Positions 6,434 through 14,427 of a stretch of 27,931 bases of DNA are shown piece by piece; position 1 is the stretch's first letter, and the number at the start of each line of letters is the position of its first letter. A program made the position numbers and the translations under genes. The notes below the pieces were generated by a model. It ran no database searches. It saw nothing but the letters and a program-made list of their open reading frames with translations, and was not told where the DNA came from. Source of the DNA: Anaerolineae bacterium (GTDB taxonomy: Bacteria > Chloroflexota > Anaerolineae > JAAYZQ01); contig JAFGOG010000313.1 in NCBI GenBank assembly GCA_016926595.1, positions 1 through 27,931 of the forward strand, given 5' to 3'.

Positions 6434-8206
6434 CTAAAGTGTAACGTCTCGTGGGGCAGCTTCGATGAGCGTGCGCCCTATCTTGCTTGGGTCTTTGCCG
6501 TCCCATTGGATGACGGCCACCGTCCATTTGAGGTTGCAGAAATAGTCAGGGTTACACCAGCCGGTCACAATCCAGTAAGTGCTTTCGTCACTGGTAAACG
6601 AGTAGCCCTTGGTAGGTGGGTGTATGCCACGATGTTCATTGCCCGGGCCAATCAACTGGACTTGAAAGTATTCGTTTGCCGCCAGGCTTCTGCTCCAGGT
6701 CCAGGTATAGGTACACCCGCCCTGGCGATAGCAGTTGGCCCCGACGGGAGGGTCCGTCAGAATAGGGGGTGGATAGGCCTTGGGTGTGGGCGGCTTTTTC
6801 GTAGCAGTGGCCTTTGGGGTTGGCTTGGGTGTATTCGTGGCAGTTGGCGCCTGGGTGTTCGTAGCGGTCGGCGGCTGGGTATTGGTAGCGGCCGGCGGCT
6901 GGGTGTTGGTAGCAGCCGGCGCCGGCGTATCGCTGGGCTGTGGAGTAGAGCTAGCGACGATGATCACCGGGGTTGGCAAAGACAGCACCTCAGTTGGGAG
7001 CACAGTCTCTGCGGTCTCACCCGGCACCACGACAACGGTGATAACACCTGCTACATCCTCTCCTTTATCACCCTTGCCGCCGAACGCCAGGTACGCTCCG
7101 CCAGCGGCTAGAGCAATGACCAGAAAGGCAATAGCCCCGATCAAGATAGGAACAGATCTCCCTCGCTTGCCGCCTGCCTCCTGAGCAGGAATCGCAGGCT
7201 GCGAAGCCACACCGCTCTCCCGGCGTTTGGTCGCCGGCTTGGCGCCAGGGATCGGGGCAGGCGCAGGCATCGACGCCGCCGCACCACCCTCCGGTTGGCT
7301 TGATCCGGCTCCCTTTGAGGCTGGCCTTCCTTCGGCGGCAGAAGGAGCAACCGCGGCACCTACCGGCGGCGCTCCGGCCACGCTCCGCGACCGGAGCGCA
7401 GCGGCCAAGTCTGCCGCGTGCTGATAACGCCCCTCCGGCCGTTTGGCCAACGCCTTGCTTACCACACCCTCGAGCCAGTCTGGGGCATTGACATTCACCT
7501 GATGCAGAGGCGGCGGCGGCTCATTCACCTGTTTATACAGGGTGGCGACCGGGGTTGGTGTGCTGAACGGCGCCCAGCCGGTCACCATCTCATAAAGGAC
7601 AATACCCAGCGCATAGATGTCGGTCCGCCCATCCACAGGTTGGCCCTGAATCTGTTCGGGGGCCATGTACTCCGGCGTGCCGATGCTGGCGCCGGTCCGG
7701 GTCAAAGCCGCGCTCTCGTACAAGGCCTTGGCAATGCCGAAATCGGTGAGCATGGGCCGCCCGTCGCGGGTCATCAACACATTACTCGGCTTGACATCTC
7801 GGTGGATAATTCCCTGTTTGTGGGCGTACTCCAGCGCATCGGCCAATTGGGCCCCAATCGACGCCGCATACGCCGGGTCGATAGACCCCTGCGCGATCAG
7901 GTCCTTCAGCGAACCACCCTCCACAAAACCCATGACGATATAGTAAACGCCTTGGGCAACGCCAGCGTCGTACACATGCAAGATGTTGGGATGGTTCAAC
8001 TGGGCCACGGCCAGGGCTTCGCGCCGAAAGCGGGCCACAAACTCCTCGTCGCGGGCCAAATCGGCCCGCAACACCTTAATGGCGGCATACCGGCCCAGCG
8101 ATTCCTGGTAGGCCCTGTAAACGACCGCCATCCCACCTTCGCCGACCTTGTCCAGGATCTTGTACGGCCCAAAGTTCTTTCCGATCAGTTCATCCATTGT
8201 GTCCAT
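6434..8206 (-). CDS. Transmembrane Ser/Thr kinase with Ig-like extracytoplasmic domain
   Basis: This 590-residue Hanks-type kinase has its kinase domain at about 13-275: Gly-loop GEGGMAVVY, Lys44, HRDVKPSN (135-142), DFG (155-157) and TPEYMAPEQ. An Ala/Pro-rich cytoplasmic linker leads to a membrane span (about 351-374). Outside is a Pro/Thr/Asn repeat linker (about 400-478) and a C-terminal domain (about 480-590) with Cys492 and Cys498. The pattern W-T-W-x4-L-x3-E-x-FQV near 501-517 recurs in the phosphatase encoded just upstream. The ATG at 8206 has a GGAGAGG site. The next kinase starts 19 bases after its stop. It is probably a surface sensor that signals to FHA proteins of the same operon. 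Confidence 0.92.
   Translation of the reverse strand: MDTMDELIGKNFGPYKILDKVGEGGMAVVYRAYQESLGRYAAIKVLRADLARDEEFVARFRREALAVAQLNHPNILHVYDAGVAQGVYYIVMGFVEGGSLKDLIAQGSIDPAYAASIGAQLADALEYAHKQGIIHRDVKPSNVLMTRDGRPMLTDFGIAKALYESAALTRTGASIGTPEYMAPEQIQGQPVDGRTDIYALGIVLYEMVTGWAPFSTPTPVATLYKQVNEPPPPLHQVNVNAPDWLEGVVSKALAKRPEGRYQHAADLAAALRSRSVAGAPPVGAAVAPSAAEGRPASKGAGSSQPEGGAAASMPAPAPIPGAKPATKRRESGVASQPAIPAQEAGGKRGRSVPILIGAIAFLVIALAAGGAYLAFGGKGDKGEDVAGVITVVVVPGETAETVLPTEVLSLPTPVIIVASSTPQPSDTPAPAATNTQPPAATNTQPPTATNTQAPTATNTPKPTPKATATKKPPTPKAYPPPILTDPPVGANCYRQGGCTYTWTWSRSLAANEYFQVQLIGPGNEHRGIHPPTKGYSFTSDESTYWIVTGWCNPDYFCNLKWTVAVIQWDGKDPSKIGRTLIEAAPRDVTL
6824..6916 (-). repeat. 24-nt tandem repeats encoding the Pro/Thr-Asn linker
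   Basis: About four imperfect 24-base units encode eight-residue blocks of the type PPAATNTQ in the extracytoplasmic stalk of the kinase. Length variation by slippage would change the distance of the sensor domain from the membrane without a frameshift. This is unrelated in sequence to the dispersed ACCGGT element. Confidence 0.75.
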
Positions 8207-8252
8207 TTATCCTCTCCAGATCTAGTAGATCGTTTGCCTGCATGGTCTGTCA

Positions 8253-9836
8253 TCAGGGTATCGGCGGCGGTGCGGCCCCAGGCAGCACTGGTTGCGATGG
8301 CGGCAGTGAAGGCCCTGTCGTCGGCTCTGGCGACGCCGGCGGCCCGACATAGATCAAGCGCCAGGGACCGGCCTCAGGGCTGAGCCTGTCTCCTGTGCTG
8401 ACGCTGACAACAACCACGCTCCACCGATACTGCCCCGGGCCGCCACGCGCCGGCAGGATGCCGTCCAGGTTGATCTTTTGCTCAGTCTGCCGGGTGTACT
8501 CGGCGGCGCCCAGGTGCTCGATGCTCCCTTCTTTCCAGATCAGGACCTGAAAAGCCTCGCCTTCCTTCAAGGGTTGGGGATAGGTCCAGCGAAAGATCAC
8601 CTCGCCTGCGGCGGATTCAGCGTCCTCTTCTTCGGGCGCCACCAATTGGACCGGCGGCAGGCTTGGGATCGCCGCGCCTGTCGAGGTAGCAGTTGGCGTC
8701 AGTGTCGGTCGCGGCTGAGGTGAAGGGATCGGCGTTCGGGTCCTGGTCGGCATAAGGGTAACCGTCGGCGGCAGGGGTGAAACGGTCTCGCCCTGCCTTA
8801 GACCTTCCCCTGAAGGAGAAGGGGACAGAGCAGGGGTCTGAACCGGTGATAGAGGAGCTTCCAGGTACGCAGTTGTCGTCGGAACAACGCCAGTATCCCC
8901 TGCAATAGTCCCGGTGGCGGCAGTGACTGTGTCATGTCCCTTGAGCAAGGGCGGCACGAGCAGGATGCCGGCAATCAGCAACGCAACCATGACCACAGCC
9001 GCGCCGATCAGCACAGGGATCTTGGGGAATGTCTGCCTCCGACCGGAAACGGTCGGCGCCGCTGCCACTACCATCGGCGCCTCACTTGTCGCCTCGGCGC
9101 GGGTGTCGACGATGAGCACGGTGATGTTGTCAACGCCACCCCGCTCGTTGGCTTTGTCCACGAGAGACCGCGCGGCGTCCTCTGGGGATTGCGCGCGAAC
9201 GATAGCTTCGATCTCCCAGTCTTCGACAAGCCCTGACATGCCGTCGCTGCACAGCAACAACGCCTCCCCATCGGCCAGGTGGCCCTCGAACAGATCGACC
9301 TCCACCGACGGCTTGGAGCCCAGCGCGCGGGTCACAACGTTCCTTTGGGGGTGCAGGCGGGCCTGCTCGCGCGTGAGGAGCCCTGCACGTATCTGTTCCT
9401 GCACCCACGAATGATCCTCGGTGATCTGTGCGATCCGATCCTGGCCGACGAGGTAGGCGCGGCTGTCGCCCACATTGGCAACATAGACCTTGCGCCCGGT
9501 GACGACGGCCGCAACCAAGGTCGTGCCCATGCCGGCCTTGGCCGGATCAGACTGGGCCTCGTCATGGATCAACCGGTTCGCAGCCTTGTAGGCTCGTACC
9601 AGGCTAGTTCCCACATCGTGGGTCAGATCGCTGTAGTACTGCTCGATCACCAGCTTGATCGCCTTGCGGCTGGCAACCTCCCCAGCCTGATGCCCCCCCA
9701 TACCATCAGCTACCAGGTAGATCCCACCCTTGCTTTCCGCCAAGCGCTGATCCTGGGGGAGATAATGATCTACATAGTCCTCGTTGTGAGGCCTGGCGCG
9801 GCCGGTATCGGTCAATGCGACAACTGCAAAGCTCAT
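8253..9836 (-). CDS. Transmembrane PP2C-family Ser/Thr phosphatase with extracytoplasmic domain
   Basis: This 527-residue protein has an N-terminal PP2C domain (about 1-245) with all metal-binding signatures: R-x-x-NED near 17-20, VADGMGGH (43-49, Asp44), GTTLVAA, VGDSRAYL (122-129), LLLCSDGM (Asp198) and GGVDNIT (Asp236). A membrane span (about 273-297), a Pro/Thr/Ser linker and an external domain (about 395-505) follow. Soluble Stp-type phosphatases are about 240 residues, so the membrane anchor and external domain are additions. The external domain shares an F-x-W-T-x4-L-x3-E-x-FQV pattern with the neighbouring kinase. It should reverse the operon's kinases. AGGAGG precedes the ATG, and the upstream gene ends nine bases away. 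Confidence 0.93.
   Translation of the reverse strand: MSFAVVALTDTGRARPHNEDYVDHYLPQDQRLAESKGGIYLVADGMGGHQAGEVASRKAIKLVIEQYYSDLTHDVGTSLVRAYKAANRLIHDEAQSDPAKAGMGTTLVAAVVTGRKVYVANVGDSRAYLVGQDRIAQITEDHSWVQEQIRAGLLTREQARLHPQRNVVTRALGSKPSVEVDLFEGHLADGEALLLCSDGMSGLVEDWEIEAIVRAQSPEDAARSLVDKANERGGVDNITVLIVDTRAEATSEAPMVVAAAPTVSGRRQTFPKIPVLIGAAVVMVALLIAGILLVPPLLKGHDTVTAATGTIAGDTGVVPTTTAYLEAPLSPVQTPALSPSPSGEGLRQGETVSPLPPTVTLMPTRTRTPIPSPQPRPTLTPTATSTGAAIPSLPPVQLVAPEEEDAESAAGEVIFRWTYPQPLKEGEAFQVLIWKEGSIEHLGAAEYTRQTEQKINLDGILPARGGPGQYRWSVVVVSVSTGDRLSPEAGPWRLIYVGPPASPEPTTGPSLPPSQPVLPGAAPPPIP
8791..8840 (-). repeat. In-frame class B repeat in the phosphatase linker
   Basis: The coding strand shows CCCCTTCTCCTTC, then AGGGGAAGG, then a segment with GGCAGGGCGAGA, with CCCCT/AGGGG self-complementarity. 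It encodes the linker peptide SPSPSGEGLRQGE. It is similar in layout and peptide (x-GEG-L-x-x-GE) to the 5565-5608 segment. Confidence 0.5.
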
Positions 9837-9845
9837 CGATACCTC

Positions 9846-11153
9846 CTAATGCGGTTCCTCATGTAGGGGCGGTTCCTGACCGGAGGAAGCGCCACCCAAA
9901 ACCGAGCGGGCGGTATGGAACTCGCGGCGATCGGTCTGGTCTGGCAGCGTGTCTGTCCCTGCCGCCTCGATACGAGAGGTGGGCAGGACCACCAGCAAAT
10001 TGACCGGACCGATGACCAGAAGATCGCCTGACTGGAGGGGCCACGGGGTCCCAACCGGCAGGCGGAAGCCGTTGACAAAGGTGCCATTGGTGCTGCCGTC
10101 GTCCACGATAAGACACGCTTCCCGGTCACATTGGATAGAAGCGTGCTGCCTCGATACCTGGGACACCGGGAGTACGATGTCGTTGTCGGCGCCGCGGCCC
10201 ACGGTGACCCGGCCACGGTATACGGGATACTGGCGTCCGTCTGGGCTGGTAAGGAACAGGACAATTTCCCGCCGGCGAGACTCGGTATCCGCCTTACTAC
10301 CCTCGTCGTCGGCCGCCAGCCCCACGCCCGAGGCTGACGCCAGGGCGGAGGCAAACTCGCCGGCTGTGCCAAAGCGCGCCGCTGGCTCCTTGGCAAGGGC
10401 TCGGAATACAGCCTGCTCCAGCCGTGTGTTCACACTCGGGTTGAGGGGTGATAAGGGCGGCGGCGGCTTGTTTATCAGCTCGCGCAGGACTTGATAGGGC
10501 GCCGCCGCCGAAAATGGCGTCTCGCCACCCAGCATCTCATAGGCGATGACGCCCAACGAATAAACATCCGAGCGACCGTCGAGCTCCTTACCCATGGCCT
10601 GCTCAGGCGACATGTACCGGAGGGTGCCGCTAGTCGTCCCCTCGCCGGTGATCTTGGCCATGCTGGCAGCTTTGACGAGCCCAAAATCGGTCAGGGTAAT
10701 GTGATCGCGAGCGTAACGGGTGCCGACTAGGACGTTCGCCGGCTTGACATCGCGGTGCACCAGGCCCTGCTGGTGGGCGTAATCCAAGGCGCTGGCCAAT
10801 TGCCCGATAATAGGAATGACCCGGTTAATGGGCAGGGAACCTCTTTTCTGGATCTCTTGCTGCAAGGTTGGACCATCGAGATACTCCATGACGATATACT
10901 GAAAGCTCTCATGCGAACCTACATCGTAGATAATCACGACGTTTGGGTGCCTGAGGTTGGCGGCAGTAATCGCCTCCCTCTCAAAGCGCCGGGTGAACTC
11001 GACGTTGGCAGCCAAGTGAGGCAGCAACACTTTCAGCGCTACCGTTCGCTGAAGCACATTGTCATAGGCGCGGTAGACCACGGCCATACCACCGCGACCC
11101 CGCTCTTCGATGATCAAGAACCGTCCCCAAGCCCTACCTACCAAGTCTTGCAT
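9846..11153 (-). CDS. Soluble Ser/Thr kinase with C-terminal FHA domain
   Basis: This 435-residue protein has no membrane span. The kinase domain (about 10-275) has GRGGMAVVY, Lys41, HRDVKPAN (133-140), TDFG (155-158) and RYMSPEQ. The FHA domain (about 305-375) has GRGADND, S-R-x-H and STNGTFVNG, the phosphothreonine-binding residues. It lies between the triple-FHA ABC exporter gene (6-base gap) and the phosphatase gene (9-base gap). The layout recalls the Mycobacterium PknF/Rv1747 pair, where a kinase gene adjoins an FHA-ABC exporter that it phosphorylates. I infer a similar kinase-transporter link here. The FHA domain could also dock it on autophosphorylated kinases. Confidence 0.93.
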   Translation of the reverse strand: MQDLVGRAWGRFLIIEERGRGGMAVVYRAYDNVLQRTVALKVLLPHLAANVEFTRRFEREAITAANLRHPNVVIIYDVGSHESFQYIVMEYLDGPTLQQEIQKRGSLPINRVIPIIGQLASALDYAHQQGLVHRDVKPANVLVGTRYARDHITLTDFGLVKAASMAKITGEGTTSGTLRYMSPEQAMGKELDGRSDVYSLGVIAYEMLGGETPFSAAAPYQVLRELINKPPPPLSPLNPSVNTRLEQAVFRALAKEPAARFGTAGEFASALASASGVGLAADDEGSKADTESRRREIVLFLTSPDGRQYPVYRGRVTVGRGADNDIVLPVSQVSRQHASIQCDREACLIVDDGSTNGTFVNGFRLPVGTPWPLQSGDLLVIGPVNLLVVLPTSRIEAAGTDTLPDQTDRREFHTARSVLGGASSGQEPPLHEEPH

Positions 11154-11159
11154 GCGCCC

Positions 11160-14100
11160 TCAAATCACATCTTTTCGTTTCTGGAAAAAGATAATCAGCC
11201 CGACGAGCACGACCATAATGGCAGTCATCCAGATCCAGCGGGTAAAAACGTTGCCACTGAACGACCGCCAATTGTGTCTAAAGATCGCCTTCAGCAGGCC
11301 TTCTGCGCCTTTGATCGCCTGTTCCCGATTGCGAGTCCATTCCTCCTTGTCGTCGCCATACGCCTTCATGGCATCGGCGTAGGCGTCCCCCTGTTCTTCG
11401 CGCTGGGCCTGGTACTCGTCGCCCTGTGATTGCCGCCTGGCCTGGTACTCGTCGCCCTGATCCCGGCTGGCATCCATGTACTCCTCCATCTTGGTCGGGT
11501 CGCTCGGTTGAGGCAGAGGCGTAGGTGAAGGGTAGGGTGTGGGCGAAGGATAGGGTGTGGGCTCGATCGGCTCGATCGGCGCGGCCCGGGCCAGCTCAGC
11601 CTTGGCGCTGTCGTCGTAGAACTCGTCGCTCAGGATGCCGGGGAACTCGGTGCAGGTTTGGAAGATCGCCGAACCCATGCACAGGCAGCCGGCTGCCCTC
11701 TTTTCCGAGTCGCTCTTTTTCAGAATGGCCTCCCACCCTTCCTGGCCATCTTTGGTCTCCTGGGACCGGCTGTCCCAGCAAGGATCGTCGACCAATATTT
11801 CACCAAAGCCGCTGATGTTGACCATAGCCTCGAACGCCCAGCGGGTGGAAGCAATGACACTGACCTGCTCGCCGCCGGGGATCAGATCGAGCGGCAAGAG
11901 AGCGCCGGCGAACAGGAACTGGGGCACGAGGACGACGATAACCAATAGGATGGCGACGTTCAGGTTGGGCGAGGCGGCAGAGATAGTCAGGCCGAACAGA
12001 TATCCTGATAGGGTGCCCAAGAATAGGGTAAAGTAGATGGCAAGGTACGACTCAAACCCGGGCAGCTTGAGGCGGACAAAGATCAGCTTGAAAATGAGAA
12101 AGACAAAGGCCTGATAAAAGGCCAGGATGAGGCCAATCCATACCTTGGATAGGATATAGGGGCCGATCTTGAGGCCGACGGTCCGCTCTCGTTTGTAGAT
12201 GTCAGTTTCTTTGACGATCTGGAGGACTGAGCTGAGAGCCCCGGTCAGGATGGTGATGATGCCAGCCATGAACAACATGGTGGTAATGGTAGTCGGCTCA
12301 CCCTCTACAGGGTCAAAGATGCTTGGCTTCCACATAAAGTCCATCAGGCCGATGCCTGGCGCCAGGAGAAGCATCAGGGCCAGACTCAGCCTGTCACGCG
12401 CCAGGATCTTCAGGTTGCGGGAGGAAAGGATGGCGAGCTGCCGCACCGCGCTGATCCGCCGGGCCGCCCCACCTGTAACGTACCGAAAGGCCGCTGTAGG
12501 CGTCGCCGCGTTGCGCTCCTGCGGAGTACCGGTGCTTTTCCGGTGCAAACGCTGGACCACGTACTTCTGATACTCGGGCGATTGTCGATAGCGATCGAAC
12601 CAGTCTTTGGGGCTACCGCGCTTGTCATCCTCAAGGACGATATAGATATTGTCAAACTCCATGTCCTTCTCGCGGCGTTCCTGATCGGTCCGGTAACGGT
12701 CAAAGTAGATCAGGGCTTCCTCCGGCGGGCCGTAGAAAGCGACGTACCCGCCACGGACCAGAAAGATGACCTTGTCGCACATCATCACGTTCTTGGTAGC
12801 GTGGGTGATGAGGACAATAGTCCGGCCCTGGTCGGCCAGGCGGCGGAGGAGTTTCATCATGTTGTATTCGGTGCCCGGGTCGAGGCCGGAGGTTGGCTCG
12901 TCGAGGAAGAAGAGACGGGGCTTGGTCAACAGCTCGACGCCGATCGACACCCGCTTGAGCTGGCCGCCTGACAGCTTGTGGATCGGCAGGTCTTGGCGCT
13001 CGGCGAGATCCAGGTCGTCGAGCACCTCCTCGATCCGCTTTTTCCGTTCCGCCGCCGTGGTATCTACCGGCATGCGGAGCTGAGCAGCATAGTCGAGGGC
13101 CTGGTAGACCGTCAATTCGGCGTGGACGATATCCTTTTGGGGAACGTAGCCTAGCTCATTGCGGAAAAGGTCAAAATTCCGATAAAGGTCTATGTCGTTG
13201 ACAACCACGGTACCTTTGGTGGCCGGCCAGAAGCCGTTCATTGCGTTCATCAGGGTCGACTTGCCTGCTCCCGATAGGCCGACGAGAGCGACAAACTCCT
13301 GGGGATAGATCGAGAGAGAGATGTCCTGGAGGAGGTTCTTCTCCTTGGAGACCCACTTTTGCAGGCCCAGAGCATCCATGCGCAAGCCGGTAGTATCGGC
13401 CAACTGGCGGACGCCGCCCTCTCGCATATCGAGAGGGAAGGGACCGATGCGGATTGTGTCACCTTCCTTGAGCCAGGTTTCGTTGTCGATGCGCTTGTTG
13501 TTGACAAACACGCCGTTGGTGCTCTTTAAATCACGGATGCGGTAACGGCCAACGCCCATGCGCTCGACCATGGCATGGTAGCGGCTGACCTGAGGATGGT
13601 CCAAGACGATCTGGTTGTCGCTGGCCCGGCCGATGCGCACCGGTTGGTCATCGGTCGGCAGGCGCTGGGTAATGATCTCCTGCTCCTTCTCGACTACGGG
13701 GAGCAGGCCAACAGCAGCCAGGTAGCGTATGGCCACCTGGTCGGTTATGTACAACGTGTCGTCGTCGGCCAGGTCTTTGCCTGGAACACGCTGGCCGTTA
13801 TAGACCAGGCCGTTGGTGCTGCCGAGATCCACAATGCGATAGGTGTGCCCGATCCATTCCAGGCGAGCGTGGTGGCCTGAAACAACCTTATCGGGGACGA
13901 CCAGGTCGTTGTCAGCCTGCCGGCCGAGGGTTATCTGTGGTTTATCGAGGGGGAATTTGGTCAAGCGGCCTTGGGCATAAATGGCGAGCCCTGGTTGTGG
14001 CCGGGCGGAGATGCGCAGCCGTTCGCCCAGCACTGCGGAGTACCGGTGCTTTTCCGGTGGGGGCCACGGCGCTTCAGGCGTGGGCAGGCGGAGAGCCAGT

Positions 14101-14402
14101 TGAAAGCTGCCAACCTGGACGATGTCGCCCGGACGCAGCGGGCAGGGACGACGAGGCGGCAGCGGCTGGCCGTTGAGAAGGGTGCCGTTGGCCGAGCCGA
14201 GATCCTGAACCTGAAACCCCTGCGGGGTGTGGCTCAGCCGGGCATGGCGGCGCGAGACCCGTGGATCGTCGACCACCAGATCGCAGTCGCCGGAGCGCCC
14301 GATCTCGACGGTCGGCTTTAGAAGCGGGTGCTCTTCTGGACGCTGCCCACTTCCGGGCCCCTGGATCTGGAGGATGCCATAGTACAAAGATGCGTCGATC
14401 AT
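11160..14402 (-). CDS. Triple-FHA ABC exporter (ATPase-permease fusion)
   Basis: This 1080-residue protein carries three FHA domains (about 30-105, 155-228 and 253-326), each with G-R, S-x-x-H and N-G residues. An ABCG-like ATPase follows: Walker A GLSGAGKST 375-383, signature LSGGQ 477-481, Walker B LFFLDEP 497-503 and an H-loop in ITHATK. Then comes an ABC-2 membrane domain with five spans (about 671-838), a large external loop (about 841-1050) and a last span (about 1054-1074). The loop has four Cys (875, 906, 908, 917), a Pro-rich segment and three 11-residue repeats. Rv1747-type proteins have fewer FHA domains. Two copies of the dispersed 24-nt element lie in linkers (about 116-123 and 620-627). 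Phosphorylation-gated export is inferred; the substrate is unknown. Confidence 0.93.
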   Translation of the reverse strand: MIDASLYYGILQIQGPGSGQRPEEHPLLKPTVEIGRSGDCDLVVDDPRVSRRHARLSHTPQGFQVQDLGSANGTLLNGQPLPPRRPCPLRPGDIVQVGSFQLALRLPTPEAPWPPPEKHRYSAVLGERLRISARPQPGLAIYAQGRLTKFPLDKPQITLGRQADNDLVVPDKVVSGHHARLEWIGHTYRIVDLGSTNGLVYNGQRVPGKDLADDDTLYITDQVAIRYLAAVGLLPVVEKEQEIITQRLPTDDQPVRIGRASDNQIVLDHPQVSRYHAMVERMGVGRYRIRDLKSTNGVFVNNKRIDNETWLKEGDTIRIGPFPLDMREGGVRQLADTTGLRMDALGLQKWVSKEKNLLQDISLSIYPQEFVALVGLSGAGKSTLMNAMNGFWPATKGTVVVNDIDLYRNFDLFRNELGYVPQKDIVHAELTVYQALDYAAQLRMPVDTTAAERKKRIEEVLDDLDLAERQDLPIHKLSGGQLKRVSIGVELLTKPRLFFLDEPTSGLDPGTEYNMMKLLRRLADQGRTIVLITHATKNVMMCDKVIFLVRGGYVAFYGPPEEALIYFDRYRTDQERREKDMEFDNIYIVLEDDKRGSPKDWFDRYRQSPEYQKYVVQRLHRKSTGTPQERNAATPTAAFRYVTGGAARRISAVRQLAILSSRNLKILARDRLSLALMLLLAPGIGLMDFMWKPSIFDPVEGEPTTITTMLFMAGIITILTGALSSVLQIVKETDIYKRERTVGLKIGPYILSKVWIGLILAFYQAFVFLIFKLIFVRLKLPGFESYLAIYFTLFLGTLSGYLFGLTISAASPNLNVAILLVIVVLVPQFLFAGALLPLDLIPGGEQVSVIASTRWAFEAMVNISGFGEILVDDPCWDSRSQETKDGQEGWEAILKKSDSEKRAAGCLCMGSAIFQTCTEFPGILSDEFYDDSAKAELARAAPIEPIEPTPYPSPTPYPSPTPLPQPSDPTKMEEYMDASRDQGDEYQARRQSQGDEYQAQREEQGDAYADAMKAYGDDKEEWTRNREQAIKGAEGLLKAIFRHNWRSFSGNVFTRWIWMTAIMVVLVGLIIFFQKRKDVI
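11361..11459 (-). repeat. 33-nt tandem repeats encoding a charged 11-residue repeat
   Basis: Three units of the type QGDEYQAxRxx occupy residues 982-1014 of the ABC exporter, in its large extracytoplasmic loop. The first two units are nearly identical and the third is degenerate. An 11-residue heptad-like period suggests a stalk or coiled coil. Confidence 0.7.
12521..12546 (-). repeat. Dispersed 24-nt ACCGGT element, copy in ABC exporter (NBD-TMD linker)
   Basis: The plus strand reads GCGGAGTACCGGTGCTTTTC then CGGTGC. The coding strand is the CACCGGAAAAGCACCGGTA core. It is translated as HRKSTGTP between the ATPase and membrane domains. Confidence 0.85.
14035..14060 (-). repeat. Dispersed 24-nt ACCGGT element, copy in ABC exporter (FHA1-FHA2 linker)
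   Basis: The core is the same as the copy at 12521 in the same gene, but it is read in a different frame as PEKHRYS. It sits in the linker between the first and second FHA domains. Confidence 0.85.
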
Positions 14403-14427
14403 TCACTCTTCCCTTCTGCCAAACCCT

